Source: Pseudomonadota bacterium (GTDB lineage Bacteria > Pseudomonadota > Gammaproteobacteria > Burkholderiales > Burkholderiaceae_E). Taken from it: 64,000 nucleotides of DNA. The DNA is taken from the NCBI GenBank assembly GCA_029779435.1, contig JAKPAM010000171.1, positions 1 to 64,000 on the forward strand, in the 5' to 3' direction. The position numbers were made by a program, and so were the translations under genes. This document shows positions 26,659 to 35,234 of the stretch, in pieces (position 1 is the first letter of the stretch; the number at the start of each line of letters is the position of its first letter). The notes beneath the pieces were generated by a model that worked only from the letters and a program-made list of their open reading frames with translations, was not told the DNA's origin and searched no databases.

Positions 26659-27537
26659 ATGCTGAAGATCCTGAGCTGGAACATCCAATATGGCACCGGC
26701 GTCGACGGCCGCGTCGATTTGCAGCGTATTCGCGACCATATCGTCGCGTTCGGCGATCCGGACGTCATCTGCCTGCAGGAAGTGGCCGTGGGCTTCGAGG
26801 ACATCGACGCGGGCGCCGACCAGGTCGCCCAGTTGACGGCCCTGTTCCCCGGCTATCGCGTGACTGCTCCGCCCGCGCTCGATTGGTGGGATGGAGAGCA
26901 TTGCCGGCGATTCGGCAATGCGGTGCTGACCCGGCTCCCGCTGGTCGATCGGCTCGTCCACGTGCTGCCGCGGCCTGCGGATGCCAGCACCTGCCACATG
27001 CAGCGGCAACTGATCGAGGTCGTCGTCGCCACCGACTTCGGCCCGCTGCGCGTCTGCACCACGCACCTCGAGTATTACTCGCGGATCCAGCGCGAAGCGC
27101 AGATCCAGCGGCTGCGCGAACTCGAATCTCAATGGGCCGCCACAAGCACCGCGCCGCCCAAGGCGCTGCGCGCCGGTATTTTCGGGCCGCGGCCGGTACC
27201 GGTCGGCACCGTGCTGTGCGGTGATTTCAACCTCCCTGTCGAGGAGCCGACCTACGCGGCCCTCCAGCAGCCGCTGGGCGAAGGCCGCTTCATCGACGCG
27301 TGGACCGTGGTCGGCCAAGGCAAGCCGCATGCGCCGACCTTCCGTGTCCACGATGCCCGGCGCGGGGCGAAGGGTGGGTTCGCATGCGACTTCTTCTTCA
27401 TATCGGCGCAGTTGGCGCCGCGCGTGACCGGGTTGCGGACCGACGTCGAGACGACGCTGTCGGATCACCAGCCGCTGCTGCTGACGTTGGCGGCCGAAGC
27501 CCCTTCGCCGGAAGGGGAAAATCGAAGAGGGAACTGA
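26659..27537 (+). CDS. endonuclease/exonuclease/phosphatase (EEP) family protein
   Basis: A 292-residue metal-dependent phosphoesterase of the DNase I-like fold. Motifs in order are the N-terminal Asn in LKILSWNIQYGTG, the metal-binding Glu in DVICLQEVAVG, TTHLEYYSRIQREAQI, the catalytic GDFNLPVEEPTY and the terminal SDHQPLLLTL. The family includes nucleases, phosphatidylinositol phosphatases and sphingomyelinases, so the substrate cannot be named. No signal peptide is seen, suggesting a cytoplasmic enzyme. It is divergent from the DUF4105 gene across a 200-bp gap that holds the repeats. Confidence 0.85.
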   Translation: MLKILSWNIQYGTGVDGRVDLQRIRDHIVAFGDPDVICLQEVAVGFEDIDAGADQVAQLTALFPGYRVTAPPALDWWDGEHCRRFGNAVLTRLPLVDRLVHVLPRPADASTCHMQRQLIEVVVATDFGPLRVCTTHLEYYSRIQREAQIQRLRELESQWAATSTAPPKALRAGIFGPRPVPVGTVLCGDFNLPVEEPTYAALQQPLGEGRFIDAWTVVGQGKPHAPTFRVHDARRGAKGGFACDFFFISAQLAPRVTGLRTDVETTLSDHQPLLLTLAAEAPSPEGENRRGN

Positions 27538-27635
27538 GCGGCAATCGCGGTAAGACGCACGCCATACGCCCGCCCCCGCGCGCCGGGCATCCGGTTTAGA
27601 ATCCGCGTTCACGTGCGATGGCACAGGAGCTCGCG

Positions 27636-28718
27636 ATGCGTCAGACCGTCAATTTCAGCGCCGGCCCGGCGGCGCTGCCCGAAGAAGTCCTTCAGCAGGC
27701 CGCCAACGAAATGCTCGACTGGCACGGCAGTGGCATGTCGGTCATGGAGATGAGCCACCGCGGCTCCGAGTACATGAGCATCCAGGCCCAGGCCGAGGCC
27801 GACCTGCGCGAGCTGATGGGCATCCCGTCGAACTACAAGGTGCTGTTCCAGCAGGGCGGCGCGACGTTGCAGTTCTACATGATTCCGCTGAACCTGCTGC
27901 GCGGCAAAGCGTCGATCGACTTCGTCCATACCGGCGAGTGGTCGAAGAAGGCGATCAAGGAAGCCAAGGGCCTGGCCAAGGTCAACATCGCGGCCAGCAG
28001 CGAGGATCGCAAGTTCACCTATATCCCCGCGCAGGCCGATTGGCGGCTCGACCGCGATGCCGCTTATGTGCACGTGTGCATGAACGAGACGATCGGCGGC
28101 GTCGAGTTCCACTGGATACCCGATACCGGCGACGTGCCGCTGGTCGGCGACCTGTCGTCGACCTTCCTGTCGAGCCGGCTCGACGTCAGCCGCTTCGGGC
28201 TGCTGTACGGCGGCGCGCAGAAGAACATCGGGCCGGCGGGCCTGACGATCGTCATCGTGCGCGACGACCTGATCGGCCACGCGCCGGCCGGCACCTCGCA
28301 GATGCTCGACTACCAGGCGCAGGTCGACAACGATTCGATGCTGAACACGCCGCCGACGTTCTCGATCTACCTGGCCGGCCTGGTGTTCCAGTGGCTCAAG
28401 CGCCAGGGCGGCATCGCGGCGATCGAAGAGCGCAACATCGCCAAGGCGAAGCTGCTGTACGACTACATCGATTCCACCGATTTCTATGCGAACCCGGTCG
28501 CGGTGCCCGACCGCTCGCGGATGAACGTGCCGTTCACGCTGCGCGACGCGTCGCTCGATGCGGCGTTCCTCAAGGGCGCCGAAGAGCGGCACATGGTGCA
28601 GTTGAAGGGCCATCGCTCGGTCGGGGGCATGCGGGCGTCGATCTACAATGCGACGCCGATCGAAGGCGTGCAGCGGCTGGTCGACTACATGCGCGAATTC
28701 GAAAAGCAGAACGGCTGA
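27636..28718 (+). CDS. serC: phosphoserine aminotransferase
   Basis: A 360-residue class V PLP enzyme converting 3-phosphohydroxypyruvate and glutamate to phosphoserine, and acting on the analogous step of PLP synthesis. The N-terminal signature is [14 protein letters not shown]. The PLP-binding Lys lies in [14 protein letters not shown], and [20 protein letters not shown] contains the phosphate/carboxylate-binding Arg and His. ATG 27636 is chosen because AGGAG precedes it and it matches the family N terminus; a possible ATG at 27618 adds six residues. A serA-like gene follows on the same strand, so the two cover the serine branch. Confidence 0.95.
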   Translation: MRQTVNFSAGPAALPEEVLQQAANEMLDWHGSGMSVMEMSHRGSEYMSIQAQAEADLRELMGIPSNYKVLFQQGGATLQFYMIPLNLLRGKASIDFVHTGEWSKKAIKEAKGLAKVNIAASSEDRKFTYIPAQADWRLDRDAAYVHVCMNETIGGVEFHWIPDTGDVPLVGDLSSTFLSSRLDVSRFGLLYGGAQKNIGPAGLTIVIVRDDLIGHAPAGTSQMLDYQAQVDNDSMLNTPPTFSIYLAGLVFQWLKRQGGIAAIEERNIAKAKLLYDYIDSTDFYANPVAVPDRSRMNVPFTLRDASLDAAFLKGAEERHMVQLKGHRSVGGMRASIYNATPIEGVQRLVDYMREFEKQNG

Positions 28719-28781
28719 CGATCGTGCGCGGGTAAGGGAACGGGAACGGCCGGATCGCCGTGGACGAGATCGCGATGGGCC

Positions 28782-28823
28782 GGGCCGCGTAGGCTGGGCC
28801 GCAGAGGTCGGGCCACGTAGGCC
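28782..28823 (+). repeat. three tandem 14-bp units
   Basis: Units GGGCCGCGTAGGCT, GGGCCGCAGAGGTC and GGGCCACGTAGGCC follow head to tail between serC and the serA-like gene. A further related piece lies near 28840. No coding role is evident. Confidence 0.55.
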
Positions 28824-28942
28824 GCATCGCACAACCCTGGCCGCGTAGACCGGGCGCATGGACGCTCGCCGCCGCGCACCCGATGCGGCAACCCATCATG
28901 ACAAGAGGCGCGGCCCCAGGCGCGCCCGATCAGGAGACATCG

Positions 28943-30151
28943 ATGACGATCACACCTTGGCAGGTGCTGGTGCTCAACCAGATCTCGCCCTCCGGCCTGG
29001 AGCGGCTGCCGGCCCCCGACTATGCGCTGCATCGCGACGCCGAGGGGCGCGGTCGCCTGGCCGTCGAGCCCGACGCGATCCTGCTGCGGTCGGCCGATCT
29101 GCATCAGTATCCGATCGGCCCTAGCGTCAAGGCGATCGCCCGGGCCGGGGCCGGCACCAACAACATCCCGGTCGATGCGATGACCAAGCGGGGCGTGCCG
29201 GTATTCAACGCGCCGGGGGCGAACGCCAACGCGGTGAAGGAACTGGTGCTCGCCGGCATGCTGATGGCGGCCCGGCGCCTGCCGGCGGCGTTGCGGTTCG
29301 TCGCCGAGTTGGACACCACGGTGCCGGATCTGGACAAGATCGTCGAGGACGGCAAGAAGCGCTTTGCCGGTTTCGAGCTGGCGGGTCAGACGCTGGGCAT
29401 CGTCGGGCTGGGCCGCATCGGCTGCCAGGTCGCCGACGCCGCGCTGGCGCTGGGCATGCAGGTCATCGGCTACGACCCCGATATCACCGTCGACGCCGCC
29501 TGGAGCCTGTCGTCGCAGGTACGGCGCGCAATCACGCTCGATGAACTGCTGCGCGCCTCGAACTTCGTGACGCTGCACGTGCCGCTCGTCGACGCGACGC
29601 GAGGGTTGATCGATACCCGTCGGTTGGCCGTGATGCCGGACGGAGCCGTGCTGCTGAATTTCTCGCGCGAAGGCGTCGTCGAGGATGCGGCAGTGCTTGC
29701 CGCGCTCGAAACGCGCAAGCTCGGCCGCTACGTCTGCGATTTTCCGTCGGCCGCGTTGCATGATCGCGATGGCGTGATCGCGTTGCCGCACCTGGGCGCA
29801 TCGACGCGCGAGGCCGAGGACAACTGCGCGCGGATGGTCGCCGACCAGTTGCGCGATTATCTCGAACACGGCAACGTCAACAACGCCGTCAACTTTCCGC
29901 AGGCGCTGATGCCGCGCGGCACGCGCTGGCGGCTGGCGATCACGAACGCCAACGTGCCGAACATGCTGGGCCAGTTGTCGACGGCGATCGCGCAGGCCGG
30001 CCTGAACATCCATGACATGCTGAACAAATCGCGCGGCGATCTGGCCTACACGATCGTCGACGTCGACAGCGAGGTGCCCGCCAGCGCGATCGACGCGATG
30101 CGTGCGATCGACGGGGTGCTGGGGGTGCGGTACCTGCCGTTGGCGGGGTAA
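28943..30151 (+). CDS. serA: D-3-phosphoglycerate dehydrogenase (ACT-domain form)
   Basis: A 402-residue D-2-hydroxyacid dehydrogenase performing the first step of serine synthesis (3-phosphoglycerate to 3-phosphohydroxypyruvate, NAD+). The substrate-domain block is IARAGAGTNNIPVDAMTKRG. The NAD site is LGIVGLGRIGCQVADAAL, the catalytic Arg sits near NFSREGVVEDAAV, and the His is in IALPHLGASTREAED. The last ~75 residues (NMLGQLSTAIAQAGLNIHDM onward) form an ACT domain, which in this family senses serine. The sequence FSREGVV replaces the commoner ARGGVV, as in some bacterial SerA. ATG 28943 follows AGGAGACATCG. It lies downstream of serC. Confidence 0.88.
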   Translation: MTITPWQVLVLNQISPSGLERLPAPDYALHRDAEGRGRLAVEPDAILLRSADLHQYPIGPSVKAIARAGAGTNNIPVDAMTKRGVPVFNAPGANANAVKELVLAGMLMAARRLPAALRFVAELDTTVPDLDKIVEDGKKRFAGFELAGQTLGIVGLGRIGCQVADAALALGMQVIGYDPDITVDAAWSLSSQVRRAITLDELLRASNFVTLHVPLVDATRGLIDTRRLAVMPDGAVLLNFSREGVVEDAAVLAALETRKLGRYVCDFPSAALHDRDGVIALPHLGASTREAEDNCARMVADQLRDYLEHGNVNNAVNFPQALMPRGTRWRLAITNANVPNMLGQLSTAIAQAGLNIHDMLNKSRGDLAYTIVDVDSEVPASAIDAMRAIDGVLGVRYLPLAG

Positions 30152-30390
30152 GCGGCGGTTATCACCATCGGCATCCGTCGCCGGCTACGGCGTCTGCCAG
30201 CAGCGACGCGGCTGCGAGGATGCCCTGATCCGCATAACGGGTCCGACGGTCGCCGCGGGCGGCGGCGGTGATGCGGGGCAGATAGCGAAGCTCTTCGGCT
30301 GACTCTGTCCGGTGTGCATCAGTCTGCTGTTCGCGACATGTGCGATCGGATGGGCTGAGGGTGCAGCATCGGTCGCAGGCGGAAGGCTGG

Positions 30391-30478
30391 CTTCCAATCG
30401 GCGGATGGTCGACTTCCAATCAGCGGGGTCCTGACTTCCAATTGGCGGTCGCCCGACTTCCAATCAGCGGACCCTGAT
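30391..30478 (+). repeat. four tandem 22-bp repeats
   Basis: Copies begin at 30391, 30413, 30435 and 30457, a strict 22-bp period. The conserved half is CTTCCAATCRGCGG; the other half varies. It lies in the 548-bp gap (30152-30699) between the serA-like gene and the aldehyde dehydrogenase, which holds no gene I can support. Absence of unique spacers of constant length with long conserved repeats excludes a CRISPR array. Confidence 0.75.
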
Positions 30479-30549
30479 GCTGCCCTCCCCGCGGCGCCGG
30501 AGAGCGTCGAAACGCCATGTCTGCCAGGTGGGCAAGGGGGACGTCGACA

Positions 30550-30561
30550 GGGGGGGGGGGG
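30550..30561 (+). repeat. 12-G homopolymer tract
   Basis: An uninterrupted run of twelve G lies about 140 bp upstream of the aldehyde dehydrogenase start. Runs like this slip during replication. It is outside coding sequence, so any effect would be on promoter spacing or the leader. A sequencing length error is also possible. Confidence 0.7.
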
Positions 30562-30699
30562 CGCTATATCCACAAGAATACATCGCGCGTATCATGACTT
30601 CGGAACCCGCCCGATGCTGACCGTGTCTCGCTGGCCGGCCATGGTGGTGCGTTCGATCGGATTCGAACGGCGGCCAGGCCGCCAGACAAGGAGACACGC

Positions 30700-32220
30700 A
30701 TGAACCTCGCAGACATCAGTTCGCTGGGCGTCAGCAGCCCGTTCAAGTCGCGCTACGACAACCTGATCGGCGGCAAGTGGGTGCCCCCGGTCGGTGGCCA
30801 GTATTTCGAGAACATCAGCCCGGTCATCGGCCGGCCGTTCTGCGAGGTGGCCCGCTCCGGCGCCGCCGACATCGAACTCGCGCTGGATGCCGCGCATGCG
30901 GCCCGCGATGCCTGGGGCCGCACTGCGGCCGCCGAGCGCGCCGCGTTGCTGCTGAAGATCGCCGATCGCATGGAGGACAACCTCGCGACGCTGGCGCTCG
31001 CCGAGACGATCGACAACGGCAAGCCGATCCGCGAGACCACCGCGGCCGACATTCCGCTGGCGATCGACCACTTCCGCTACTTCGCTGGCTGCGTGCGCGC
31101 GCAGGAGGGCGCGCTGAGCCAGATCGACGACACGACGGTCGCTTATCACTTCCATGAACCGCTGGGCGTCGTCGGGCAGATCATCCCGTGGAACTTCCCG
31201 ATCCTGATGGCGGTCTGGAAGCTGGCTCCCGCGCTGGCCGCCGGCAACTGCGTCGTGCTCAAGCCCGCCGAGCAGACACCGGCCTCGATCATGGTGCTGA
31301 TGGAGATGATCCAGGATCTGTTGCCGTCGGGCGTCGTCAACGTCGTCAACGGCTTCGGGCTCGAAGCCGGCAAGCCGCTGGCGTCCAGCCATCGGATCGC
31401 CAAGATCGCATTCACCGGCGAGACGACGACCGGCCGCCTGATCATGCAGTACGCATCGCAGAATCTGATCCCGGTCACGCTCGAACTCGGCGGCAAGTCG
31501 CCGAACATCTTCTTCGAGGACGTGGCCAGCGCCGATGACGCATTCTTCGACAAGGCGCTCGAAGGCTTCGCGATGTTCGCGTTGAATCAGGGGGAGGTCT
31601 GCACGTGCCCGTCGCGCGCCCTGATCCAGGAGTCGATCTACGATCGCTTCATGGAGCGCGCGTTGCAGCGCGTCGCGGCGATCAAGCAGGGCAACCCGCT
31701 CGATCCGGAGACGATGGTCGGCGCGCAGGCGTCGAACGAGCAACTCGAGAAGATCCTGTCGTATCTGGACATCGGCCGCCAGGAAGGCGCCAAGGTGCTG
31801 GCCGGCGGCGAGCGCGCGACGCTGGATGGCGACCTGGCCGCCGGGTACTACGTCAAGCCCACGGTGTTCGAGGGCCACAACAAGATGCGGATCTTCCAGG
31901 AGGAGATCTTCGGGCCGGTCTTGTCGGTGACGACGTTCAAGGATGCCGACGAGGCGCTGGCGCTGGCCAACGACACCTTGTACGGACTGGGGTCGGGCGT
32001 CTGGACGCGCGATATCAATCGCGCTTATCGCTTCGGGCGCGAGATCAAGGCCGGCCGCGTCTGGACCAACTGCTATCACCTGTACCCGGCGCACGCGGCG
32101 TTCGGCGGCTACAAGCAATCGGGCATCGGCCGTGAGAACCACCGCATGATGCTCGATCACTATCAGCAGACGAAGAACATGCTGGTCAGCTACAGCCCCG
32201 ACAAGCTCGGGTTCTTCTGA
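30700..32220 (+). CDS. exaC: NAD+-dependent acetaldehyde/aldehyde dehydrogenase
   Basis: A 506-residue aldehyde dehydrogenase of the ExaC/AcoD type, which oxidises acetaldehyde (and others) to the acid. Visible are the cofactor site [20 protein letters not shown], the Gly-rich [10 protein letters not shown], the general base Glu in LELGGKSPN, and the nucleophile in [11 protein letters not shown] (Cys about 301, followed by a second Cys at 303). The C-terminal block [14 protein letters not shown] is typical. AGGAG lies six bases before the ATG. It is followed 16 bp later by a DUF779 gene, the usual partner of exaC, in one operon. Confidence 0.9.
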   Translation: MNLADISSLGVSSPFKSRYDNLIGGKWVPPVGGQYFENISPVIGRPFCEVARSGAADIELALDAAHAARDAWGRTAAAERAALLLKIADRMEDNLATLALAETIDNGKPIRETTAADIPLAIDHFRYFAGCVRAQEGALSQIDDTTVAYHFHEPLGVVGQIIPWNFPILMAVWKLAPALAAGNCVVLKPAEQTPASIMVLMEMIQDLLPSGVVNVVNGFGLEAGKPLASSHRIAKIAFTGETTTGRLIMQYASQNLIPVTLELGGKSPNIFFEDVASADDAFFDKALEGFAMFALNQGEVCTCPSRALIQESIYDRFMERALQRVAAIKQGNPLDPETMVGAQASNEQLEKILSYLDIGRQEGAKVLAGGERATLDGDLAAGYYVKPTVFEGHNKMRIFQEEIFGPVLSVTTFKDADEALALANDTLYGLGSGVWTRDINRAYRFGREIKAGRVWTNCYHLYPAHAAFGGYKQSGIGRENHRMMLDHYQQTKNMLVSYSPDKLGFF

Positions 32221-32235
32221 GCTTGAGTCCGTGCG

Positions 32236-32625
32236 ATGAGCGACGAGGCTCCGTCACGGGTCAGCGCAACGCCGGCGACGCTGGCGTTGCTCGACAAGCT
32301 GATCGCCAAGCATGGTCCGCTGCTGTTCCACCAGTCCGGCGGCTGTTGCGACGGCAGCGCGCCGATGTGCTATCCACGCGGTGATTTCATCGTCGGCGAT
32401 CGCGACGTGCGGCTGGGCTTTCTCGGTGACACGCCGTTCTACATCGGCGCCGACCAGTTCGCCTATTGGGAACATACGCACCTGATCATCGACGTCGTCG
32501 ACGGGCGCGGCGGCATGTTCTCGGTCGAAGGGCCTGAGGGAAAGCGCTTCCTGACGCGCTCACGGCTGTACTCGGATGAGGAGTGGGCGTCGCTGTCAGC
32601 GCAGCCGCTGCATCAGGGGGCTTAG
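32236..32625 (+). CDS. DUF779 protein, partner of exaC
   Basis: A 129-residue protein of the DUF779 family. The signature LFHQSGGCCDGSAPMCYPRG contains three conserved cysteines, followed by LGFLGDTPFYIGADQFAYWE and a beta-rich end. The gene regularly follows exaC-type aldehyde dehydrogenases and probably supports that enzyme, for example as a redox or maturation partner, but its role is not established. It sits 16 bp after exaC with no visible promoter. No signal peptide. Confidence 0.88.
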   Translation: MSDEAPSRVSATPATLALLDKLIAKHGPLLFHQSGGCCDGSAPMCYPRGDFIVGDRDVRLGFLGDTPFYIGADQFAYWEHTHLIIDVVDGRGGMFSVEGPEGKRFLTRSRLYSDEEWASLSAQPLHQGA

Positions 32626-32654
32626 AGAAGCACGTTGAAGAGTTTTTAGAGCGA

Positions 32655-33140
32655 TCAGTTCATCACCAGTACGATGGCCGCGGGAATGTTACATATGAAG
32701 TGCAGAGCAATTGCTAATGAAAGTGCTCTGTAAAATCCTGTGCTCCGATGTTCGAGAAAGACGTAGCCGAACCAGAAAAACCCCCATGCTGCTGGTGCAA
32801 AGGCGATCCACGAGCCGGCCCCCCACCAGTGGACTGCGCCGCTTGCCGTAGCTGTCAATCCAAGCGTGAGTTTATTGGATTTTCCAGATAGTCGATTCAG
32901 GAAATCAATTGATATGCTGAATATGGTGGTTTCCAGAACAGGTCCGAACACCAATATTCCAAACAGCAACATGCGTAAATTCTGTGTGAGCGATGGTGTC
33001 AATAAAATATTTTCCTCCCCAACACCAAACACCCCTCTGATCGTGATCATGTAGATCCACGTGGGAATGCAGATGAGAGCAGTCAATGTAAACATATTTT
33101 TGACAGTTGACCCTCTCTCAAGTCGAATGTCTGTTCGCAT
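32655..33140 (-). CDS. CPBP-like integral membrane protein, degenerate active site
   Basis: About 161 residues with at least four membrane helices. The arrangement GPVLETTIFSISIDFL, then TATASGAVHWWGAGSW and ALSLAIALHFICNIPA, recalls CPBP (Abi-like) intramembrane proteases, whose motifs are EExxxR, FxxxH and HxxxN. Here the second Glu and Arg of motif 1 are absent, so peptidase activity is doubtful. A sampled row is about 47% G+C, far below the neighbours, and codon use differs, which indicates recent transfer. ATG 33140 has GGAAA directly upstream; the frame continues to 33422 but crosses a hairpin repeat. It converges with the DUF779 gene. Confidence 0.65.
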   Translation of the reverse strand: MRTDIRLERGSTVKNMFTLTALICIPTWIYMITIRGVFGVGEENILLTPSLTQNLRMLLFGILVFGPVLETTIFSISIDFLNRLSGKSNKLTLGLTATASGAVHWWGAGSWIAFAPAAWGFFWFGYVFLEHRSTGFYRALSLAIALHFICNIPAAIVLVMN

Positions 33141-33235
33141 TTTTCCATGTTGTCGTTCAAGTTCCAACGATTTGACCGTAGCCGTGCTCCGTCCATATGA
33201 AACTTGCGTGGAGGCGTCACGGGGTCGCCGCCCTA

Positions 33236-33290
33236 GTGGGAGGGGCGACGTCCAACGAGACCGCTCGTAATCGGCCGTCGCCCCTCCCAC
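33236..33290. repeat. long hairpin element, copy A (inverted)
   Basis: A perfect 15-bp inverted repeat: GTGGGAGGGGCGACG (33236-33250) pairs with CGTCGCCCCTCCCAC (33276-33290). The 25-base loop (33251-33275) is the reverse complement of the loops of the other two copies except for its end bases. No T-run follows. The gap 33141-33843 around it holds no gene other than these repeats. Confidence 0.85.
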
Positions 33291-33503
33291 CAGGTCGACG
33301 CCCGGAGCCATTGTCAGCACACGGTTCGAGCCATGGGATGGCCGTGCCATCGTCTTGGTGGTACACGATTCATGCCTTGCAAAGAGCCATACTTGCCATC
33401 CGCAGCATATGGTCGGAGCCATGGGGCTGGCCGATATTCGACACCGTCCAAGACGTTGGCGTGCACCTCGCCGTTGAACTCCAATGGCTCCCAGGTGTCG
33501 ACG

Positions 33504-33566
33504 GGTGTGAAGGGGGGCGGCGACCGATTACGAGCGGTCTCGTTGGGCGCCGCCCCCCTTCACACC
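33504..33566. repeat. long hairpin element, copy B
   Basis: A perfect 19-bp inverted repeat: GGTGTGAAGGGGGGCGGCG (33504-33522) pairs with its complement at 33548-33566. The 25-base loop (33523-33547) contains GATTACGAGCGGTCTCGTT, matching copy C and, reversed, copy A. The arms differ in sequence between copies while the loop is kept, so the loop, not the stem, is the conserved signal. Confidence 0.88.
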
Positions 33567-33576
33567 TGGCGGCACC

Positions 33577-33608
33577 GTCGTGACAAACCCGAGCAAAGGT
33601 CGAATGCC
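33577..33608 (+). repeat. dispersed ~32-bp intergenic repeat
   Basis: The best copy of the core GTCGTGACAAACCCG plus GCAAAGGTCG and ATGCC, shared in weaker form by 26503-26590. It begins 10 bases after hairpin copy B, suggesting both belong to a larger intergenic element. Confidence 0.5.
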
Positions 33609-33843
33609 TCCCTCCCTCGCCCGGCTGCATCAGTGTGACAAACAGGATGGGCCTCGTCAGGGTTGCTGCCCGTAGAAAGAAGCCCTCGGTAGGTTCAGCG
33701 CTGCTGCTCTGGGCCGGGGAAGCGGCAGGGCTGGAGCACCCGAGCCGATGCCCGGGACAACCTGCCTCGCAACGTTAAGGGTAAGGTACGCGAACGCGAG
33801 ATCAGAAATCGCTTCTGGCGCGACATCGGACGGAGAGTTTGAA

Positions 33844-34623
33844 ATGCCTGCACTGAACGGAATGAAGATACTCATCAGCGGAGGCGCCACCGGCATCGGC
33901 CTGGCCATCGCGAAAAGTTTGACCTCCGGTGGCGCGGCGGTCTGCATCAGCGGGCGCAACGCGGACCGGTTGCGCGCGGCGCAGGAGGAATTGGCGAGTA
34001 GCGGTGCATCGGTGGACGTGCGCGCCTTCGACGTCTCGGATCGTGCCGCCGCCTTCGCGGCAGTGGCGGATCTGCATGCGGCCTGGGGGAGGATCGATGG
34101 GCTCGTGAACAACGCGGGCGTATACAAAGTCGCCCCGTTTCTTCAGTTCGAAGCGGCGGATTTCGAGCGCTTGTTTCAGATCAACGTGATGGGCTGTGTG
34201 AACCTGATGCAGGCGGTGCTTCCGCTCATGCTCGCCCAGGGGGCGGGACGCATCGTCAACATCGCCTCCACCGCCGGCAAGTGGGGCTCGATGAATCAAA
34301 GCGCCTACAACATGTCCAAGCATGCGGTGGTCGGTTTGACGCGATGCGTGGCATTGGAGACGGCTGCGAAGGGCGTCACGGTGAATGCGATCTGCCCCGG
34401 CCTGGTGGAAACCGACATGATGGACGACCTTCTCGCCACGCAGTCCAGGCTGACCGGAGCGGCAACGGATGCAGTAAGGGCCTCTTGGGAAGCGCGCATT
34501 CCGTTGGGCCGCGTCATCCGCCCCGACGAGATAGGTGCGCTGGCCGCGTTCCTGTTCTCGCCGGGCGCCGCCGGCATGACGGGTCAATCGATCCTGTATG
34601 ACGGCGGCATGCTGCAAGTCTGA
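33844..34623 (+). CDS. SDR-family oxidoreductase
   Basis: A 259-residue classical short-chain dehydrogenase. The cofactor site is SGGATGIGLAIAKSL, followed by LVNNAGVYK, and the catalytic Ser and Tyr-x-x-x-Lys occur as IASTAGKWG and YNMSKHAVV. The end NAICPGLVETDMMDDLLATQ is close to 3-hydroxybutyrate or 3-oxoacyl reductase-like members. It reduces or oxidises a hydroxy/keto substrate with NAD(P). ATG 33844 has GGAGAG upstream. The promoter region contains the hairpin elements. Downstream lies a convergent DMT transporter gene. Substrate unknown. Confidence 0.88.
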   Translation: MPALNGMKILISGGATGIGLAIAKSLTSGGAAVCISGRNADRLRAAQEELASSGASVDVRAFDVSDRAAAFAAVADLHAAWGRIDGLVNNAGVYKVAPFLQFEAADFERLFQINVMGCVNLMQAVLPLMLAQGAGRIVNIASTAGKWGSMNQSAYNMSKHAVVGLTRCVALETAAKGVTVNAICPGLVETDMMDDLLATQSRLTGAATDAVRASWEARIPLGRVIRPDEIGALAAFLFSPGAAGMTGQSILYDGGMLQV

Positions 34624-34674
34624 AGCGCGTGGCGGCCGGGCTCCCGGCTCCGGATACACGCGCAGGCCGACGCT

Positions 34675-35124
34675 TCACCTGCGCACGAGCACCACACCCA
34701 GAATCAGGCACGCGACACCGACGACACGGGGCAGGCTGATCGAATGCTGCTGCACGCCGAACAGCCCGAAATGATCGAAGATGACCGTGCCCGTCATCTG
34801 CCCCACGACGATCAAGGCCAGGGTCGTCGCCGCTCCGAGCCGGGGAATCATCAGGATGACGACCGCGATGAAGATCGCGCCGAACAGGCCGCCGATCCAA
34901 CTGAACCAGGCTCCCGCGCCTTGAATGCTTTCGGTGAGGACCGGCTTGGGCGAAGGAATCGCCACGGCCAGCATCACGACAAGGCCGACGAAGTAGCTGA
35001 CGGCGCCCGCCCACCAGGGAGAGCTGATCTGCATTCGAAGATTGGCGTTGAGAACTTGTTGAAGCGCCACGCTGACACCCGCGGCAACGACGAAAAGGCA
35101 CGACAAGAAGGTCGATAAGGACAT
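34675..35124 (-). CDS. DMT-family transporter, DUF606 (YdcZ-like)
   Basis: A 149-residue protein with five hydrophobic helices, the size of a DUF606/YdcZ half-transporter. Landmarks are SVALQQVLNANLRMQI, SPWWAGAVSYFVGLVVMLAV, GGLFGAIFIAVVILMIPRLG and VGQMTGTVIFDHFGLFG. Such proteins pair to form a ten-helix small-molecule exporter; the substrate is unknown. Start ATG 35124 is preferred, with 35154 an option. It is divergent from a LysR gene, with only ~110 bp between their starts, so the regulator probably acts on it. Confidence 0.85.
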   Translation of the reverse strand: MSLSTFLSCLFVVAAGVSVALQQVLNANLRMQISSPWWAGAVSYFVGLVVMLAVAIPSPKPVLTESIQGAGAWFSWIGGLFGAIFIAVVILMIPRLGAATTLALIVVGQMTGTVIFDHFGLFGVQQHSISLPRVVGVACLILGVVLVRR

Positions 35125-35234
35125 TTGTATTTGCCTGATTCCAATGTGCTTCATCAGGGAGAGCGGCGCTATGCTGAGCCGCGATGGGGTATAACGCAAA
35201 TATCGAATATCGACGCGACCCATCTGATTTCGGC

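Noticed and set aside
26659-27537. Naming the EEP-family gene as exonuclease III
   Set aside because: The conserved motifs are those of the whole superfamily; residues specific to AP endonucleases are not evident.
30391-30478. CRISPR array
   Set aside because: The repeat core is only ~14 bp, the intervening 8 bp are too short for spacers, and no cas genes are present.
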